Assembly: GCA_003573635.1 (NCBI GenBank) | Contig: QUTJ01031588.1 | Span: 1 to 13,172, forward strand | Reading direction: 5' to 3' | Length of the DNA: 13,172 nt | Source of the DNA: Goniomonas avonlea | Taxonomy: Eukaryota; Cryptophyceae; Goniomonadida; Goniomonadaceae | Shown: in pieces, positions 6,796-13,172 of the stretch | How positions within the stretch are numbered: the first letter of the stretch is position 1 | Layout of the letters: each line of letters starts with the position of its first letter | The notes under the pieces: model-generated | Told to the model about the DNA's origin: nothing | The model's database searches: none | What the model saw: only the letters and a program-made list of their open reading frames with translations | Made by a program: the position numbers and the translations under genes

Positions 6796-7637
6796 GCACC
6801 TATAGGAAAACTGCAGAGCAGCCACAGCTCCGTAGATCTGCCTTAGGAGCAAGAGGAGAGCTTAAAAGAAGAGAAAGAGGAGGGAGAGAGGGAGAGAAAG
6901 GTGCGGTCACACTGGTCACGTGAAGATGCCACACCTCAATACAACTCATTCATCATGTACATCTCCTATATGTGGGACTAGGGGGCCTATCAGCTTCCAA
7001 TCCGTGTGGGCAAGATGGGGCACCATCAGCGGCTGACCGAGCCAGGCCTAGTGTATGGTTGACAACCCGGTGGGGTTGTCATCGGTGGGGTTGTCATCAG
7101 CGGAGTTGCTCCAAAGCTGCGCAGCAGGTCTGCCCGATTCTTGCGCCGGCCACCCTGTGCCAGATACAAAGCCACTAATAATGCAGCTGTCCGAGCAACC
7201 AGAGTCAGTTGCATTCAAAATCCCACCCATGTCAATTGAGACTGGGGCAGCCTTGCGGCCGCAACTGGGGCAGCTGGAAAAAATACCAGACACTCTTTTG
7301 GTAACTGGTGTCTCACTGCCAGTGATGTCAGTCCTGGTGACTGGTGCCTACTTGCTAATTACCAGGCTGGTAAATTTACCAGCCGGTGCTGGTAAATCGG
7401 CTAGGTACTTGCTGTGATAAGATTGATACATGAGATGAACAGTTTGGAAGAATACAAAATAATTTAAAATATTTAACAAAGCCACAAGTTGACCCACTGA
7501 AAGAATGCATCTGTGCGAGCAACCAGAGCCAGTTACATCCAAATCCCATACTCCAGCAGCCCATGCGGTCACACACACAAGGGGTCAGGGCGAGCTGGTA
7601 AAAATTTTATCAACTACAGTAGTGTATGAGAGGCACA
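6796..7637. other. intergenic repeat-rich stretch without a gene
   Basis: Contains GAGAGG-rich sequence at 6850-6900, three close copies of GGGGTTGTC at 7074-7097 with an inverted GACAACCC (also at 6620), a perfect 16-bp palindrome CTGGTAAATTTACCAG at 7367-7382, and a direct repeat pair (7180-7225 and 7504-7548). A 120-codon open frame at 7055-7417 has no domain-like character. Confidence 0.5.
7180..7548. repeat. pair of about 45-bp imperfect direct repeats
   Basis: Copies at 7180-7225 and 7504-7548 share AATGCA-CTGT, CGAGCAACCAGAG, CAGTT and AAATCCCA with about five differences. They enclose about 280 bp that contains several CTGGTAAAT motifs and the palindrome at 7367-7382. May be a decayed mobile element. 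Confidence 0.5.
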
Positions 7638-7910
7638 TACAGTAAAGTACCAAAAGGAAGAAATGCTAAAAGTAAGAAACCAAGGCTTGATTTTTTTGTN
7701 GACCCGGGGGTATGAAAGTAAGAAATTTCAAGCCTTGGCTGGATCGGGTCATTTCTTACTTTTGTGCACTGTTTTTGCCTCTTCCAAGGCTAGGAAGGGC
7801 ACAATACCATATGAGGAGCGGACTGTAATGGAACGCTCTGGCATGATAGTAAGAAAGTACAAGCCTATCCCCTGGATCAAAGCGTTTCTTACTTTTGGAA
7901 CTTTACTGTA
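7638..7910. mobile_element. Tc1/mariner-type MITE
   Basis: 29-bp terminal inverted repeats with three mismatches: TACAGTAAAGTACCAAAAGG (from 7638) against the complement of 7882-7910 (ending AACTTTACTGTA). The TA at both ends is the likely target duplication and CAGTAAAG the true terminus, as is common in Tc1/mariner derivatives. No transposase frame. AAGTAAGAAA or its complement occurs repeatedly inside, and CAAGGCTTGA / TTCAAGCCTTGG forms an internal inverted repeat. One unresolved base (N) is at 7700. Confidence 0.8.
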
Positions 7911-7945
7911 GTCTATGTACAAAGTTCTCGAAACGTCGAAATTAA

Positions 7946-7956
7946 TATATAAAAAG
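7946..7956 (+). promoter_or_regulatory. TATA box of histone H2A
   Basis: TATATAAAAAG lies 130 bp before the H2A start codon, so initiation about 25-35 bp downstream would give a leader of roughly 100 nt. It is 36 bp from the end of the upstream MITE. Confidence 0.55.
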
Positions 7957-8085
7957 ATGAGTGGGTTCCGTGAAGGAGCAACAAAATCGATCTGAGTGGC
8001 TGTGCGGAATTTCGAGCGAGCCACCTTTTTCGTCCACTTGTTGGGACACAAAAGCGGTCAGCAACCCTGCTCCTCAATCCGAAAA

Positions 8086-8478
8086 ATGTCAGGAAAGGCT
8101 GGAAAGGGTGCCGCTGGTCGTGGAAAGGGTAAGGGAGCTTCGACCTCTCGCTCCAAGAAGGCTGGGCTTCAGTTCCCTGTGGGTCGCGTTCACCGCTTCC
8201 TCCGTCAGGGTCGCTTCGCGAAGCGCATTGGCGCCGGTGCCCCTGTGTACCTCGCCGCTGTGATGGAGTACCTTGCCGCTGAGGTCCTTGAGTTGGCTGG
8301 CAACGCCGCCCGCGACAACAAGAAGACCCGCATCATCCCTCGCCACATTCAGCTGGCTGTCAGGAACGATGAGGAGCTCAACAAGCTGCTCAAGGGCACC
8401 ACGATCGCATCTGGCGGTGTGCTCCCCAACATCCACTCCGTCCTTCTCCCCAAGAAGTCCGGCAAGAAGAAGGAATAA
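8086..8478 (+). CDS. histone H2A, intronless
   Basis: 130 residues, full length. Core histone that pairs with H2B in the nucleosome. The start MSGKAGKG was chosen over an in-frame upstream ATG-less extension (7996) because it matches the H2A N-terminus. N-terminal tail is Gly/Lys rich to about residue 25. The histone fold follows with [17 protein letters not shown], then [53 protein letters not shown] and [15 protein letters not shown]. Acidic-patch residues (E in [10 protein letters not shown], and DEEL) are present. The C-terminus ends KKSGKKKE with no SQ(E/D) motif, so it is canonical H2A and not H2AX; it also lacks H2A.Z features. One exon, like replication-dependent histone genes, and it has a 3' stem-loop. 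Confidence 0.97.
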   Translation: MSGKAGKGAAGRGKGKGASTSRSKKAGLQFPVGRVHRFLRQGRFAKRIGAGAPVYLAAVMEYLAAEVLELAGNAARDNKKTRIIPRHIQLAVRNDEELNKLLKGTTIASGGVLPNIHSVLLPKKSGKKKE

Positions 8479-8511
8479 GTTCTTTTTGGTTCGCCATGCC
8501 ATTCAATCCCC

Positions 8512-8530
8512 TGGTGTTTTCTCAACACCA
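8512..8530 (+). terminator. histone-mRNA 3' stem-loop
   Basis: TGGTGTT-TTCTC-AACACCA: a perfect 7-bp stem with a 5-nt loop, 33 nt after the H2A stop. It is followed by ACCA, like the ACCCA that follows animal histone stem-loops. The known consensus has a 6-bp stem that starts GG, a pyrimidine-rich upper stem and a 4-nt loop; here GG, the pyrimidine loop and position are kept, but the loop is one base longer. No clear purine-rich downstream element is visible. Confidence 0.65.
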
Positions 8531-8940
8531 ACCATCTCGGGCAATTTGCCTCCAGCACTTCAGGTTTTCATTTTCTGTTTAGAATCGAGAGCCGATCATT
8601 GGGTTCGTGGATTCGAAACACGAGCAGAACATGGTGCTCTGCAAAGAGAAGTCTTTTCCCGTTCTGAAGAATCCATCAGGGCCGAACCTGACTGATTGAT
8701 ACGCATCCCCCACTGCATGACACCAAACATGCCAATTATTTCGGTCGGTGAGCTGAACAAGGACGAACTAGTTTTATATTACCACTTGTCAACACTAATC
8801 ACAGATGTAGTAGTACATAACCTCAAGGGTGACGAGTTTGGCGACTCTGTGCTCCCGCTGTGACGAGTTTGGCGACTCTGTGCTCCCGCACAGCGACCCA
8901 CTCTTCGTAATCACTGGAAAAAAGAGACCCTAGCCCTAGT
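8531..8940. other. intergenic between convergent H2A and cysteine-rich genes
   Basis: No gene seen. A 30-bp sequence (GTGACGAGTTTGGCGACTCT onward) is repeated in tandem at 8829-8858 and 8860-8889. On the minus strand AATATAAAA (complement of about 8773-8781) could serve as a weak poly(A) signal of the cysteine-rich gene. Confidence 0.5.
8829..8889. repeat. 31-bp tandem duplication
   Basis: Two identical 30-bp copies at a period of 31 bp, in the probable 3' untranslated region of the minus-strand gene. Confidence 0.9.
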
Positions 8941-10332
8941 TCATCTGGCCAAGAACCCAGCGAGAAGAATCGCAAGGCTGAGCAAGGATGGGAAAATGGT
9001 CAAACGATCGCCATCGGAGCTGAGAAGGCATCCCGAGGTGTCGCAGTCAAGCTTCCACAGAGGCCCATCAGGATACAGCGGAACCTGCTCCATGCAGGAG
9101 ATCCACTCATTCCAGAGTCCACAGCAATCCTGGCAGATTGAGCCATCAGCGAGCAGCCCATGCCTCCGACATTCAACGGATTCGGTGCAAGCTTGGTACT
9201 CTGCCTTGATGCTGTTACAGCCCGAAGCAACGACACCCTCCATAACGGGACCGAACGTGCATATACCAGTTGCTGAACTCGCCTGAAGACAGTCGCACTC
9301 GGCGGTGAATTGCGTCAAGGAAGGGTCGACTGGGCAGCCAGTAGAAAGGGAGCAAGCGGAGCCCAAGCGCAGAGGGGGGCTGTACTTAAGGCAGACATTG
9401 TTGACCGATTTCTTGCCAGATGTACAAAGGGACTCGTCGGAGGCGAAGATGGGATACCCCTCGGGTTGACTGTACTTTGCAGTGCACACGCCTGAGCCAC
9501 CTGCTTGCATGAGACATGCTCCTCCAGTTGCACAGGGGAGGGTACTCGAGCTGCAGGCCTCTCCTAACTCGATGAACTGTGGCGGCATTGGCGCACACTT
9601 CGAGCTGAGGCACGACGATCCGATATCGCATTGCCCAGAGTGTAAACAGGCTGATCCGTCAGGAATGAAGTGGCAGCGCCTGCCTGGTGGGCAGGCCTTC
9701 GGAGGAGAGGTTTCTGGTGAAGCACCAATACCTTTGCACAAATCACCGCTTCCACAAGTCTGACCTGGGATACGAACCCTGCGGCACTTTCCGGCATCAC
9801 ATTCTCGTGGCACTGCCTCTGGGCCAACGCAGTCTGAGTTCGTGACACAGGTTGATGGATATGCCTGACACGTTGCACCAAGGCTTGAGACCTTACAAAA
9901 TAACCCTCTGGCACATTTCGCGCCTTGGTCGAAGCAGTCACCGCCCTCGGTCACGCACGTTCCGACCCTGTCTGAGCACTTTCTGACGCGAGCTGGGCGG
10001 GGAGCAGTCAGCAATTGGCTGTTGCAGTTATCGAACTCGCAACAGCAATAAGTGGACTCCATCGTAGTGGATCCAGACTTAGTCGTCGCAACCGCACACC
10101 CTTGTTGGTTTCCAGTCAAACTCTGTGAGCTGCAAGATGCCGCTTGACAGGTGTAAGTGACTTCGGCCACGGTGCCGTTCAGCTTCAGCTCGGTCCGAAA
10201 GCAGGCTTGTCCACTCCCACATCCAACAAAACTTTGGCTCGACTTGTCGCCCACAAGGCAAGAGAGCGCATCGGTCGTCGCCAACACCGACAACAGGGCG
10301 AGCGCCCAAACCGAAACCGACTTCGTGCCCAT
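8941..10332 (-). CDS. secreted GPI-anchored cysteine-rich protein with Ly6/uPAR-like domain
   Basis: 463 residues in one uninterrupted exon. Signal peptide at about 1-23 (SVSVWALALLSVLATTDA). Residues 25-104 hold ten cysteines (25, 38, 44, 62, 67, 79, 96, 97, 98, 103) and end CCCEFDNCN, the CC-x-x-D-x-CN signature of Ly6/uPAR three-finger domains. N52-G-T is a glycosylation site. Residues 119-285 are a series of cysteine-rich modules (for example CVTNSDC...CDAGKC and CLHSGQCDIGSSC) reminiscent of Dickkopf N-terminal or EB modules; cysteines continue to 435. The C-terminus has a small-residue stretch (LLSSDGD, about 436-442) followed by a hydrophobic tail IFPSLLSLAILLAGFLAR with no cytoplasmic part, the arrangement of a GPI attachment signal. 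Likely cell-surface receptor, adhesion or coat protein; ligand unknown. Divergent neighbour of the collagen gene. The Ly6 call rests on motif and spacing by eye. Confidence 0.85.
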   Translation of the reverse strand: MGTKSVSVWALALLSVLATTDALSCLVGDKSSQSFVGCGSGQACFRTELKLNGTVAEVTYTCQAASCSSQSLTGNQQGCAVATTKSGSTTMESTYCCCEFDNCNSQLLTAPRPARVRKCSDRVGTCVTEGGDCFDQGAKCARGLFCKVSSLGATCQAYPSTCVTNSDCVGPEAVPRECDAGKCRRVRIPGQTCGSGDLCKGIGASPETSPPKACPPGRRCHFIPDGSACLHSGQCDIGSSCLSSKCAPMPPQFIELGEACSSSTLPCATGGACLMQAGGSGVCTAKYSQPEGYPIFASDESLCTSGKKSVNNVCLKYSPPLRLGSACSLSTGCPVDPSLTQFTAECDCLQASSATGICTFGPVMEGVVASGCNSIKAEYQACTESVECRRHGLLADGSICQDCCGLWNEWISCMEQVPLYPDGPLWKLDCDTSGCLLSSDGDRLTIFPSLLSLAILLAGFLAR

Positions 10333-10505
10333 CGCCCCAACTGAATCCTGCCTGAATGAGCTTCGCTCTTTTGTTAAAAAAAATTAGAGTTTTTCCGGGA
10401 GGTCAGTCAAGCTTGTCAACTAACCCAGCCAGAAATATCGCCGAACTCTGGCTCTTGACCAGGGTTGCGCTGCAGCGTTCCACCCATCGACAGCCTTCGA
10501 CCGCA
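10333..10505. promoter_or_regulatory. shared divergent promoter region
   Basis: 173 bp separate the start codons of the minus-strand Ly6-like gene and the plus-strand collagen gene, so both promoters and both leaders must fit here. An A/T-rich patch (10374-10392, GTTAAAAAAAATTAGAG) is the only core-promoter-like element noticed. Confidence 0.5.
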
Positions 10506-10566
10506 ATGGCCACGCCATGGCGGTCGCTCATCGCTGTCGTCGTTGTCACTCTAACACTTGTGTTGA
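10506..10566 (+). CDS. collagen gene exon 1, signal peptide or signal anchor
   Basis: Starts [20 protein letters not shown]: one Arg before a hydrophobic stretch of about 15 residues, a secretory signal or type II anchor. The same frame runs to a stop at 10629-10631 inside the second copy of a 77-bp duplication, so an intron or a break must lie here. The end given assumes a 78-nt intron 10567-10644 (GTGTGG ... TTGAG, with CTAAC 14 nt before the AG), which keeps frame with the next exon. An alternative is that the duplication is an artefact or mutation and exon 1 ends at the donor TCG|GTTAGT at 10672. Confidence 0.45.
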
Positions 10567-13001
10567 GTGTGGTGTCCGTCTTTGACGCCCCTTCGCTGTC
10601 GTCGTTGTCGCTGTCGTCGTTGTCACTCTAACACTTGTGTTGAGTGTGGTGTCCGTCTTTGACGCCCCTTCGGTTAGTTTCGGGGCCACTCGGAGGCCAT
10701 GACTCTTCACCAGTATACTCACCCTTGAGACAGACACACCCAATGCTGGAGCTGGAGGAAGTCTCCACTCAGTCTCTCGCAGCTCTGGGTGCCGCTCATA
10801 ACGCGGCAAATCCCGGACATGACAATGCTGCGCATGGCATTGCCAAGGGCAACGTTCACAACACCGTTTCTCGTGACGGTGGTGGGGACGACAACGGCTT
10901 TGGTGGGGACGGCAGTCTCGGTGCAGTTCGTGCGCCCCCCTCTCTTTCACTCTGTTATCATTTTTTCCCTTCCTGTCACTCTTTTGTGTGTTCTCAGACC
11001 TGTGTTCAGTGTCTCATCTGTATGGAAAATTCAAGAAGATGAGGTCCAGCCTTCGGTCAATGAAGGCTAAAGTTCGCGCGGCTAAGCCCCGTGTGATCAC
11101 CGTCGATGTGAGCCCTCGAGGTGATTCAGGTACTCCTGGTCCACCAGGCCACCGCGGTCCCAAGGGTGACCCGGGTATCAATGGGCCTCAAGGCCCTAAG
11201 GGCAAGCGCGGCCGTCGTGGCCGGCGAGGCCCACCCGGATCTCGAGGCTTGACAGGGGGTCGAGGGCGTCCTGGGAAGCTTGGTGATCTTGGGAAAAATG
11301 GTCCCACTGGTCCCCGAGGGTGAGATTGTTGCCTTGTGCTGGCCCCAACTGAATTCTGTGGGTAGGCCTGCTGGTGAGCGCGGCGATACTGGCCCTGCAG
11401 GTCCCCGCGGTTCACCTGGAGCCCCCGGTGCGCCTGGTTCCAACGGTCACAACGGTGCTCCCGGTCACGCCGGTCCTGGTGGTGGTCAGCGCGGCCCCCC
11501 AGGGCCGCCAGGTCCCAATGGTGTCCGTGGGCCCTCTGGTGCCCCAGGACGTCCAGGAGCCATCGGTGCCGGGGTACGTTCTCAGCAGCGCCTGGTTGAT
11601 GTACTAAATTGCGTCTAGGGCGCGCGTGGCCCTGCTGGTGCTCGAGGCCTGTCTGGTGCTAACGGGCGCAATGGCCTCCGAGGCCCTCTCGGCCCGTCCA
11701 CGGCCGTGACTCCGTACAACTGTGCGTTCTTAGTCTTCTCGAGTGGATGTCCTGACCGAGGTTTTCAGCTCTTGCATTCGGTTCCTTGCGCCACGGTTCT
11801 TTGAGCGGCGGCTACGCCAAGAAGACTGGAGTCGAGTGGCCTGCGGTGCGTTCAAGCTTCAGACTTGCTTCACGTCACCCCTGACTCTTTCGCCTTGCAA
11901 TTCGCCGCTGACGCTTTCGCCAGACTGATTGGGCCCTCGGGTTCTGGGTTTTCATTGGTCCTCGCACCCCTGGCGGTGCCACTCCGTTCAGTTTCGACAA
12001 GCGCGGACGGCCTCACCTCCTGACCGTGACCAACCGCTGCTCGAAAATCATCATCAACGGCCATGCCCACCCAACAGGGTTCACCTGCGGTCGTGGCGCT
12101 TGGACTCACGTTATGGTGAGACGCGAGGAGAGACGAAGAGGGTGGGCGAGGTGGGGAGAGGGAGTCAGGCCCGGGCGGAAAGTGGAAGTCTGTCTGTGTG
12201 CGCCTGTGCGCCTGTGTGCCTGTGTGCTTGTGTGCCTGTGTGCCTGTGTGCCTGTGTGTGCCTGTGTGCCTGTGTGTGTCTCTGTGTGTGTGTCGCTGTG
12301 TGTCTGTGTGTGTCTGTGTGTGTGTGGTCGGTGCGCGCGCGCGGAGGGGTGGGGGCTACTCAGTGACACGTGTCTGAGGGTAACCCCGGAGCAACAGCAG
12401 AAACCACCGACTGCCATCAGCTGACAGCTCTCGAACGCTGACCCATTCTTCAGTTCTCCTACTCCGCGGCGAGGAAGCGTCTCCGCACCTTCAAGAATGG
12501 CCGTGGTGTTCGCCAGATCGTCGGTCTTGCCAACTGGGCCAACATTCAGCAGGGCAACGGTTTCATCACTCTGGGCCAGGTAACCGCGCTCCCAGACACT
12601 CACTCACCGACTCGCGCGTGTGCTGTCTTAGTGTTCTGTGGCTGTGGCTGTGGCTTGTGTCTGAAACGCGCTTGGGTAGTCGGGCGACATCCGCTCAGAC
12701 AGACAGACAGAGATGCAGAGTCGCTCGCTGCTCTCTGCTCTCTCCTCTGTCTGCCCCCTCTCAGAAATCCTGGTTCGAGGGAGTTTTCCTCTATCTTGCC
12801 ACGCTTCCACAGCAAGAACTTCGAAAGTTCACGGTGTTCTCTCCCAACAATATCTGCGATGACCGATCAACACAGGACTGGGCCAACGGACACTTCCCCC
12901 CACTCAAGGCCCTCTCTGATGGTCAAGTTGATGCCCCTCAGATTTTCGACCACAGCTTGCCCGCCTGGCAGGCAGCGCACGTCAAGACTGGCGCGCTCAA
13001 G
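10506..13001 (+). CDS. collagen-like protein with laminin-G-like domain, 3' partial
   Basis: Proposed join: 10506-10566 (uncertain), 10645- or 10734-10878 (borders uncertain), 10998-11319, 11366-11573, 11619-11721, 11769-11845, 11924-12115, 12454-12579, 12765-13001. The joins from 10998 onward all agree in phase (1, 2, 0, 1, 0, 0, 0). The product has an N-terminal hydrophobic signal or anchor, a Gly/Asn-rich linker, a basic segment, 54 Gly-X-Y triplets with one 1-residue interruption, and then a domain of the laminin-G/concanavalin-like lectin type. Such a protein would trimerise through the collagen helix outside the cell or at its surface. Two RGD motifs suggest an adhesive role, by analogy with animal matrix proteins. 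The last exon ends at the donor AAG|GTCTGC and the gene runs on beyond the window. Confidence 0.75.
10531..10672. repeat. tandem duplication, two 65-bp copies, period 77 bp
   Basis: 10531-10595 and 10608-10672 are identical over 65 bp (from TCGCTGTCGTCGTTG to GACGCCCCTTCG), linked by 12 bp of CTGTCGTCGTTG-type repeat. The period of 77 is not a multiple of three, so the reading frame shifts between copies. Confidence 0.95.
10734..10878 (+). CDS. collagen gene exon 2, linker region
   Basis: Frame reads [20 protein letters not shown], then an Asn/His/Gly/Asp-rich part ending near NTVSRDG. It is coding under both models for the first exon: with the 78-nt intron it starts at 10645, and with the single-copy model a phase 0 intron 10673-10733 (GTTAGT ... 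GAGACAG) brings it in at 10734. The donor is uncertain because GT sites at 10873, 10879, 10882, 10903, 10915 and 10921 all give the phase 1 join that the next exon needs. Confidence 0.5.
10998..11319 (+). CDS. collagen gene exon 3, basic segment and 22 Gly-X-Y triplets
   Basis: The acceptor TTCTCAG (10991-10997) follows a long pyrimidine tract. The first part is basic ([20 protein letters not shown]); then [20 protein letters not shown] opens 22 unbroken Gly-X-Y triplets, with a strongly basic centre [14 protein letters not shown] lies at the first triplet (11117-11128). The donor is CGAGG|GTGAGA, phase 2. Confidence 0.85.
11366..11573 (+). CDS. collagen gene exon 4, 23 Gly-X-Y triplets
   Basis: Entered after a 46-nt intron (GTGAGA ... 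GGGTAG); the joined codon GG|G restores Gly and the triplet register exactly. Reads [20 protein letters not shown] onward, with a second RGD (RGDT, 11379-11390). One imperfection, GGQR before GPPGPPG, adds a residue to a triplet, as found in many non-fibrillar collagens. Donor GGG|GTACGT, phase 0. Confidence 0.88.
11619..11721 (+). CDS. collagen gene exon 5, last nine triplets
   Basis: Entered after a 45-nt intron with TACTAAAT near its end. Reads [20 protein letters not shown], then GPLGPS and TAVTPYN, where the triple helix stops. The donor AACT|GTGCGT gives phase 1. Confidence 0.82.
11769..11845 (+). CDS. collagen gene exon 6, start of lectin-like domain
   Basis: A 47-nt intron with CTGAC branch site and TTTTCAG acceptor precedes it. 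Reads (S)[18 protein letters not shown], then TGVEWPA. The donor GCG|GTGCGT is the same hexamer as that of exon 5. Confidence 0.7.
11924..12115 (+). CDS. collagen gene exon 7, laminin-G-like beta strands
   Basis: A 78-nt intron ends GCTGACGCTTTCGCCAG. The exon reads [18 protein letters not shown], later [18 protein letters not shown] and [10 protein letters not shown]. The order W-A-L-G-F-W-V, a -NG- turn and W-T-H-V is that of laminin-G/concanavalin-like sandwich domains. The donor ATG|GTGAGA is strong. Confidence 0.8.
12116..12453. repeat. 338-nt intron with (CTGTGTGC)n minisatellite
   Basis: Intron between exons 7 and 8. Positions 12190-12330 are a G/T-rich run of TGTGCGCCTG / TGTGTGCC / TGTGTGTC units. 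It ends CATTCTTCAG. The long cysteine-rich open frames over it on both strands are products of the repeat. Confidence 0.85.
12454..12579 (+). CDS. collagen gene exon 8, laminin-G-like domain continued
   Basis: 42 codons, phase 0-0. Reads [20 protein letters not shown] and later [19 protein letters not shown]. The first part continues the preceding WTHVM into the usual W-x-H-V-x-x-x-Y ... L-x-x-x-x-N-G strand pair. Donor CAG|GTAACC. Confidence 0.8.
12765..13001 (+). CDS. collagen gene exon 9, end of lectin-like domain and beyond
   Basis: 79 codons, phase 0-0. The acceptor CCCCCTCTCAG is strong. It reads [19 protein letters not shown], which matches the end of laminin-G-like domains (F-x-G ... 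L ... L-x-x-x-E), followed by [19 protein letters not shown] and a further segment to [10 protein letters not shown] that I do not recognise. The donor AAG|GTCTGC is weak; the frame stays open through the pyrimidine-rich sequence that follows, so the exact end is less sure. Confidence 0.75.
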
Positions 13002-13172
13002 GTCTGCCCTCCCCTCCGCGACTCCCCTCTCCCCTCCCCTCTCGCTGCACTCCCCTTGCCCTCCCCTCTCGAGTCCCCTCTCCACCCCCCTCTGCTCTCC
13101 TCCACTACCCTCTGCACCCCCCTGCGCACTCCCCTACCCTCTCCACTCTCCACTCCTCCCCTCTTCCTCTCC
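13002..13172. repeat. pyrimidine-rich tract, probably intron
   Basis: CTCCCCTCTC / CTCCACTCCCC units fill the rest of the window. All plus-strand frames are biased to P, L and S and lack protein character. Likely the start of the next intron. Confidence 0.6.

Noticed and set aside
7055-7417. 120-codon plus-strand frame
   Set aside because: Low-information sequence that overlaps short direct and inverted repeats; no start context, splice context or family resemblance.
8011-8022. 12-mer TTCGAGCGAGCC shared by the H2A leader and the intron 6 element (2822-2833)
   Set aside because: Too short to mean common descent without further matching sequence.
7996-8085. N-terminal extension of histone H2A
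   Set aside because: The frame has no ATG at 7996 (it begins GTG-like), and the H2A N-terminus MSGKAGKG starts precisely at 8086.
8089-8502. 137-codon antisense frame over H2A
   Set aside because: Shadow of the GC-biased H2A codons.
11805-11923. Alternative coding frame through intron 11846-11923 (reads [13 protein letters not shown])
   Set aside because: Attractive wording, but it does not join in frame to the following [10 protein letters not shown], whereas GTGCGT...CTGAC...CAG gives a clean phase 0 intron.
12106-12603. 165-codon antisense frame with His-Thr repeats
   Set aside because: Product of the TGTGTGCC minisatellite and overlaps well-supported plus-strand exons.

Overview
The window is nuclear DNA of a eukaryote. 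It has spliced genes with GT..AG introns and CTAAC/CTGAC-type branch points, a canonical histone H2A, tRNA-derived SINEs, MITEs with TA target duplications, and many microsatellites. I cannot assign a species. The set of proteins (ankyrin repeats, an H2A without an SQ tail, a Ly6-like GPI protein, a collagen with a laminin-G-like lectin domain) would suit a unicellular relative of animals or another complex protist, but nothing here settles it.

Layout. 1-434: an intron or upstream flank holding an 84-bp minisatellite. 435-4471 (+): ten consecutive exons of one ankyrin-repeat gene. Every exon is exactly 99 nt, every one is phase 0 at both ends, and every one encodes exactly one 33-residue repeat. 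The introns are 94 to 913 nt and hold MITEs and minisatellites. The 5' end lies outside the window. A probable terminal exon that reads GAS-stop lies at 5229-5240. 5241-7637: gene-free, with a nest of tRNA-derived SINEs with (CT)n tails (5790-6307, and one inverted copy at 6639-6795), further repeats, and a Tc1/mariner-type MITE at 7638-7910. 8086-8478 (+): an intronless histone H2A with a TATA box upstream and a histone-type 3' stem-loop. 8941-10332 (-): an intronless gene for a secreted, GPI-anchored cysteine-rich protein with an N-terminal Ly6/uPAR-like domain. 10506 to beyond 13001 (+): a multi-exon collagen-like gene, transcribed divergently from the previous one with 173 bp between the start codons. 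Its exons give a signal or anchor segment, 54 Gly-X-Y triplets with two RGD motifs, and a laminin-G-like domain. The 3' end lies outside the window.

The two genes of the divergent pair both encode predicted cell-surface or extracellular-matrix proteins and may share a promoter region. The most unusual points are the one-exon-one-repeat ankyrin gene, in which skipping any exon keeps frame, a 77-bp tandem duplication in the first coding part of the collagen gene that either breaks the gene or has made a new intron, and the collagen plus laminin-G architecture. Exon joins were worked out by eye from splice signals and reading frame; no transcript evidence was available.
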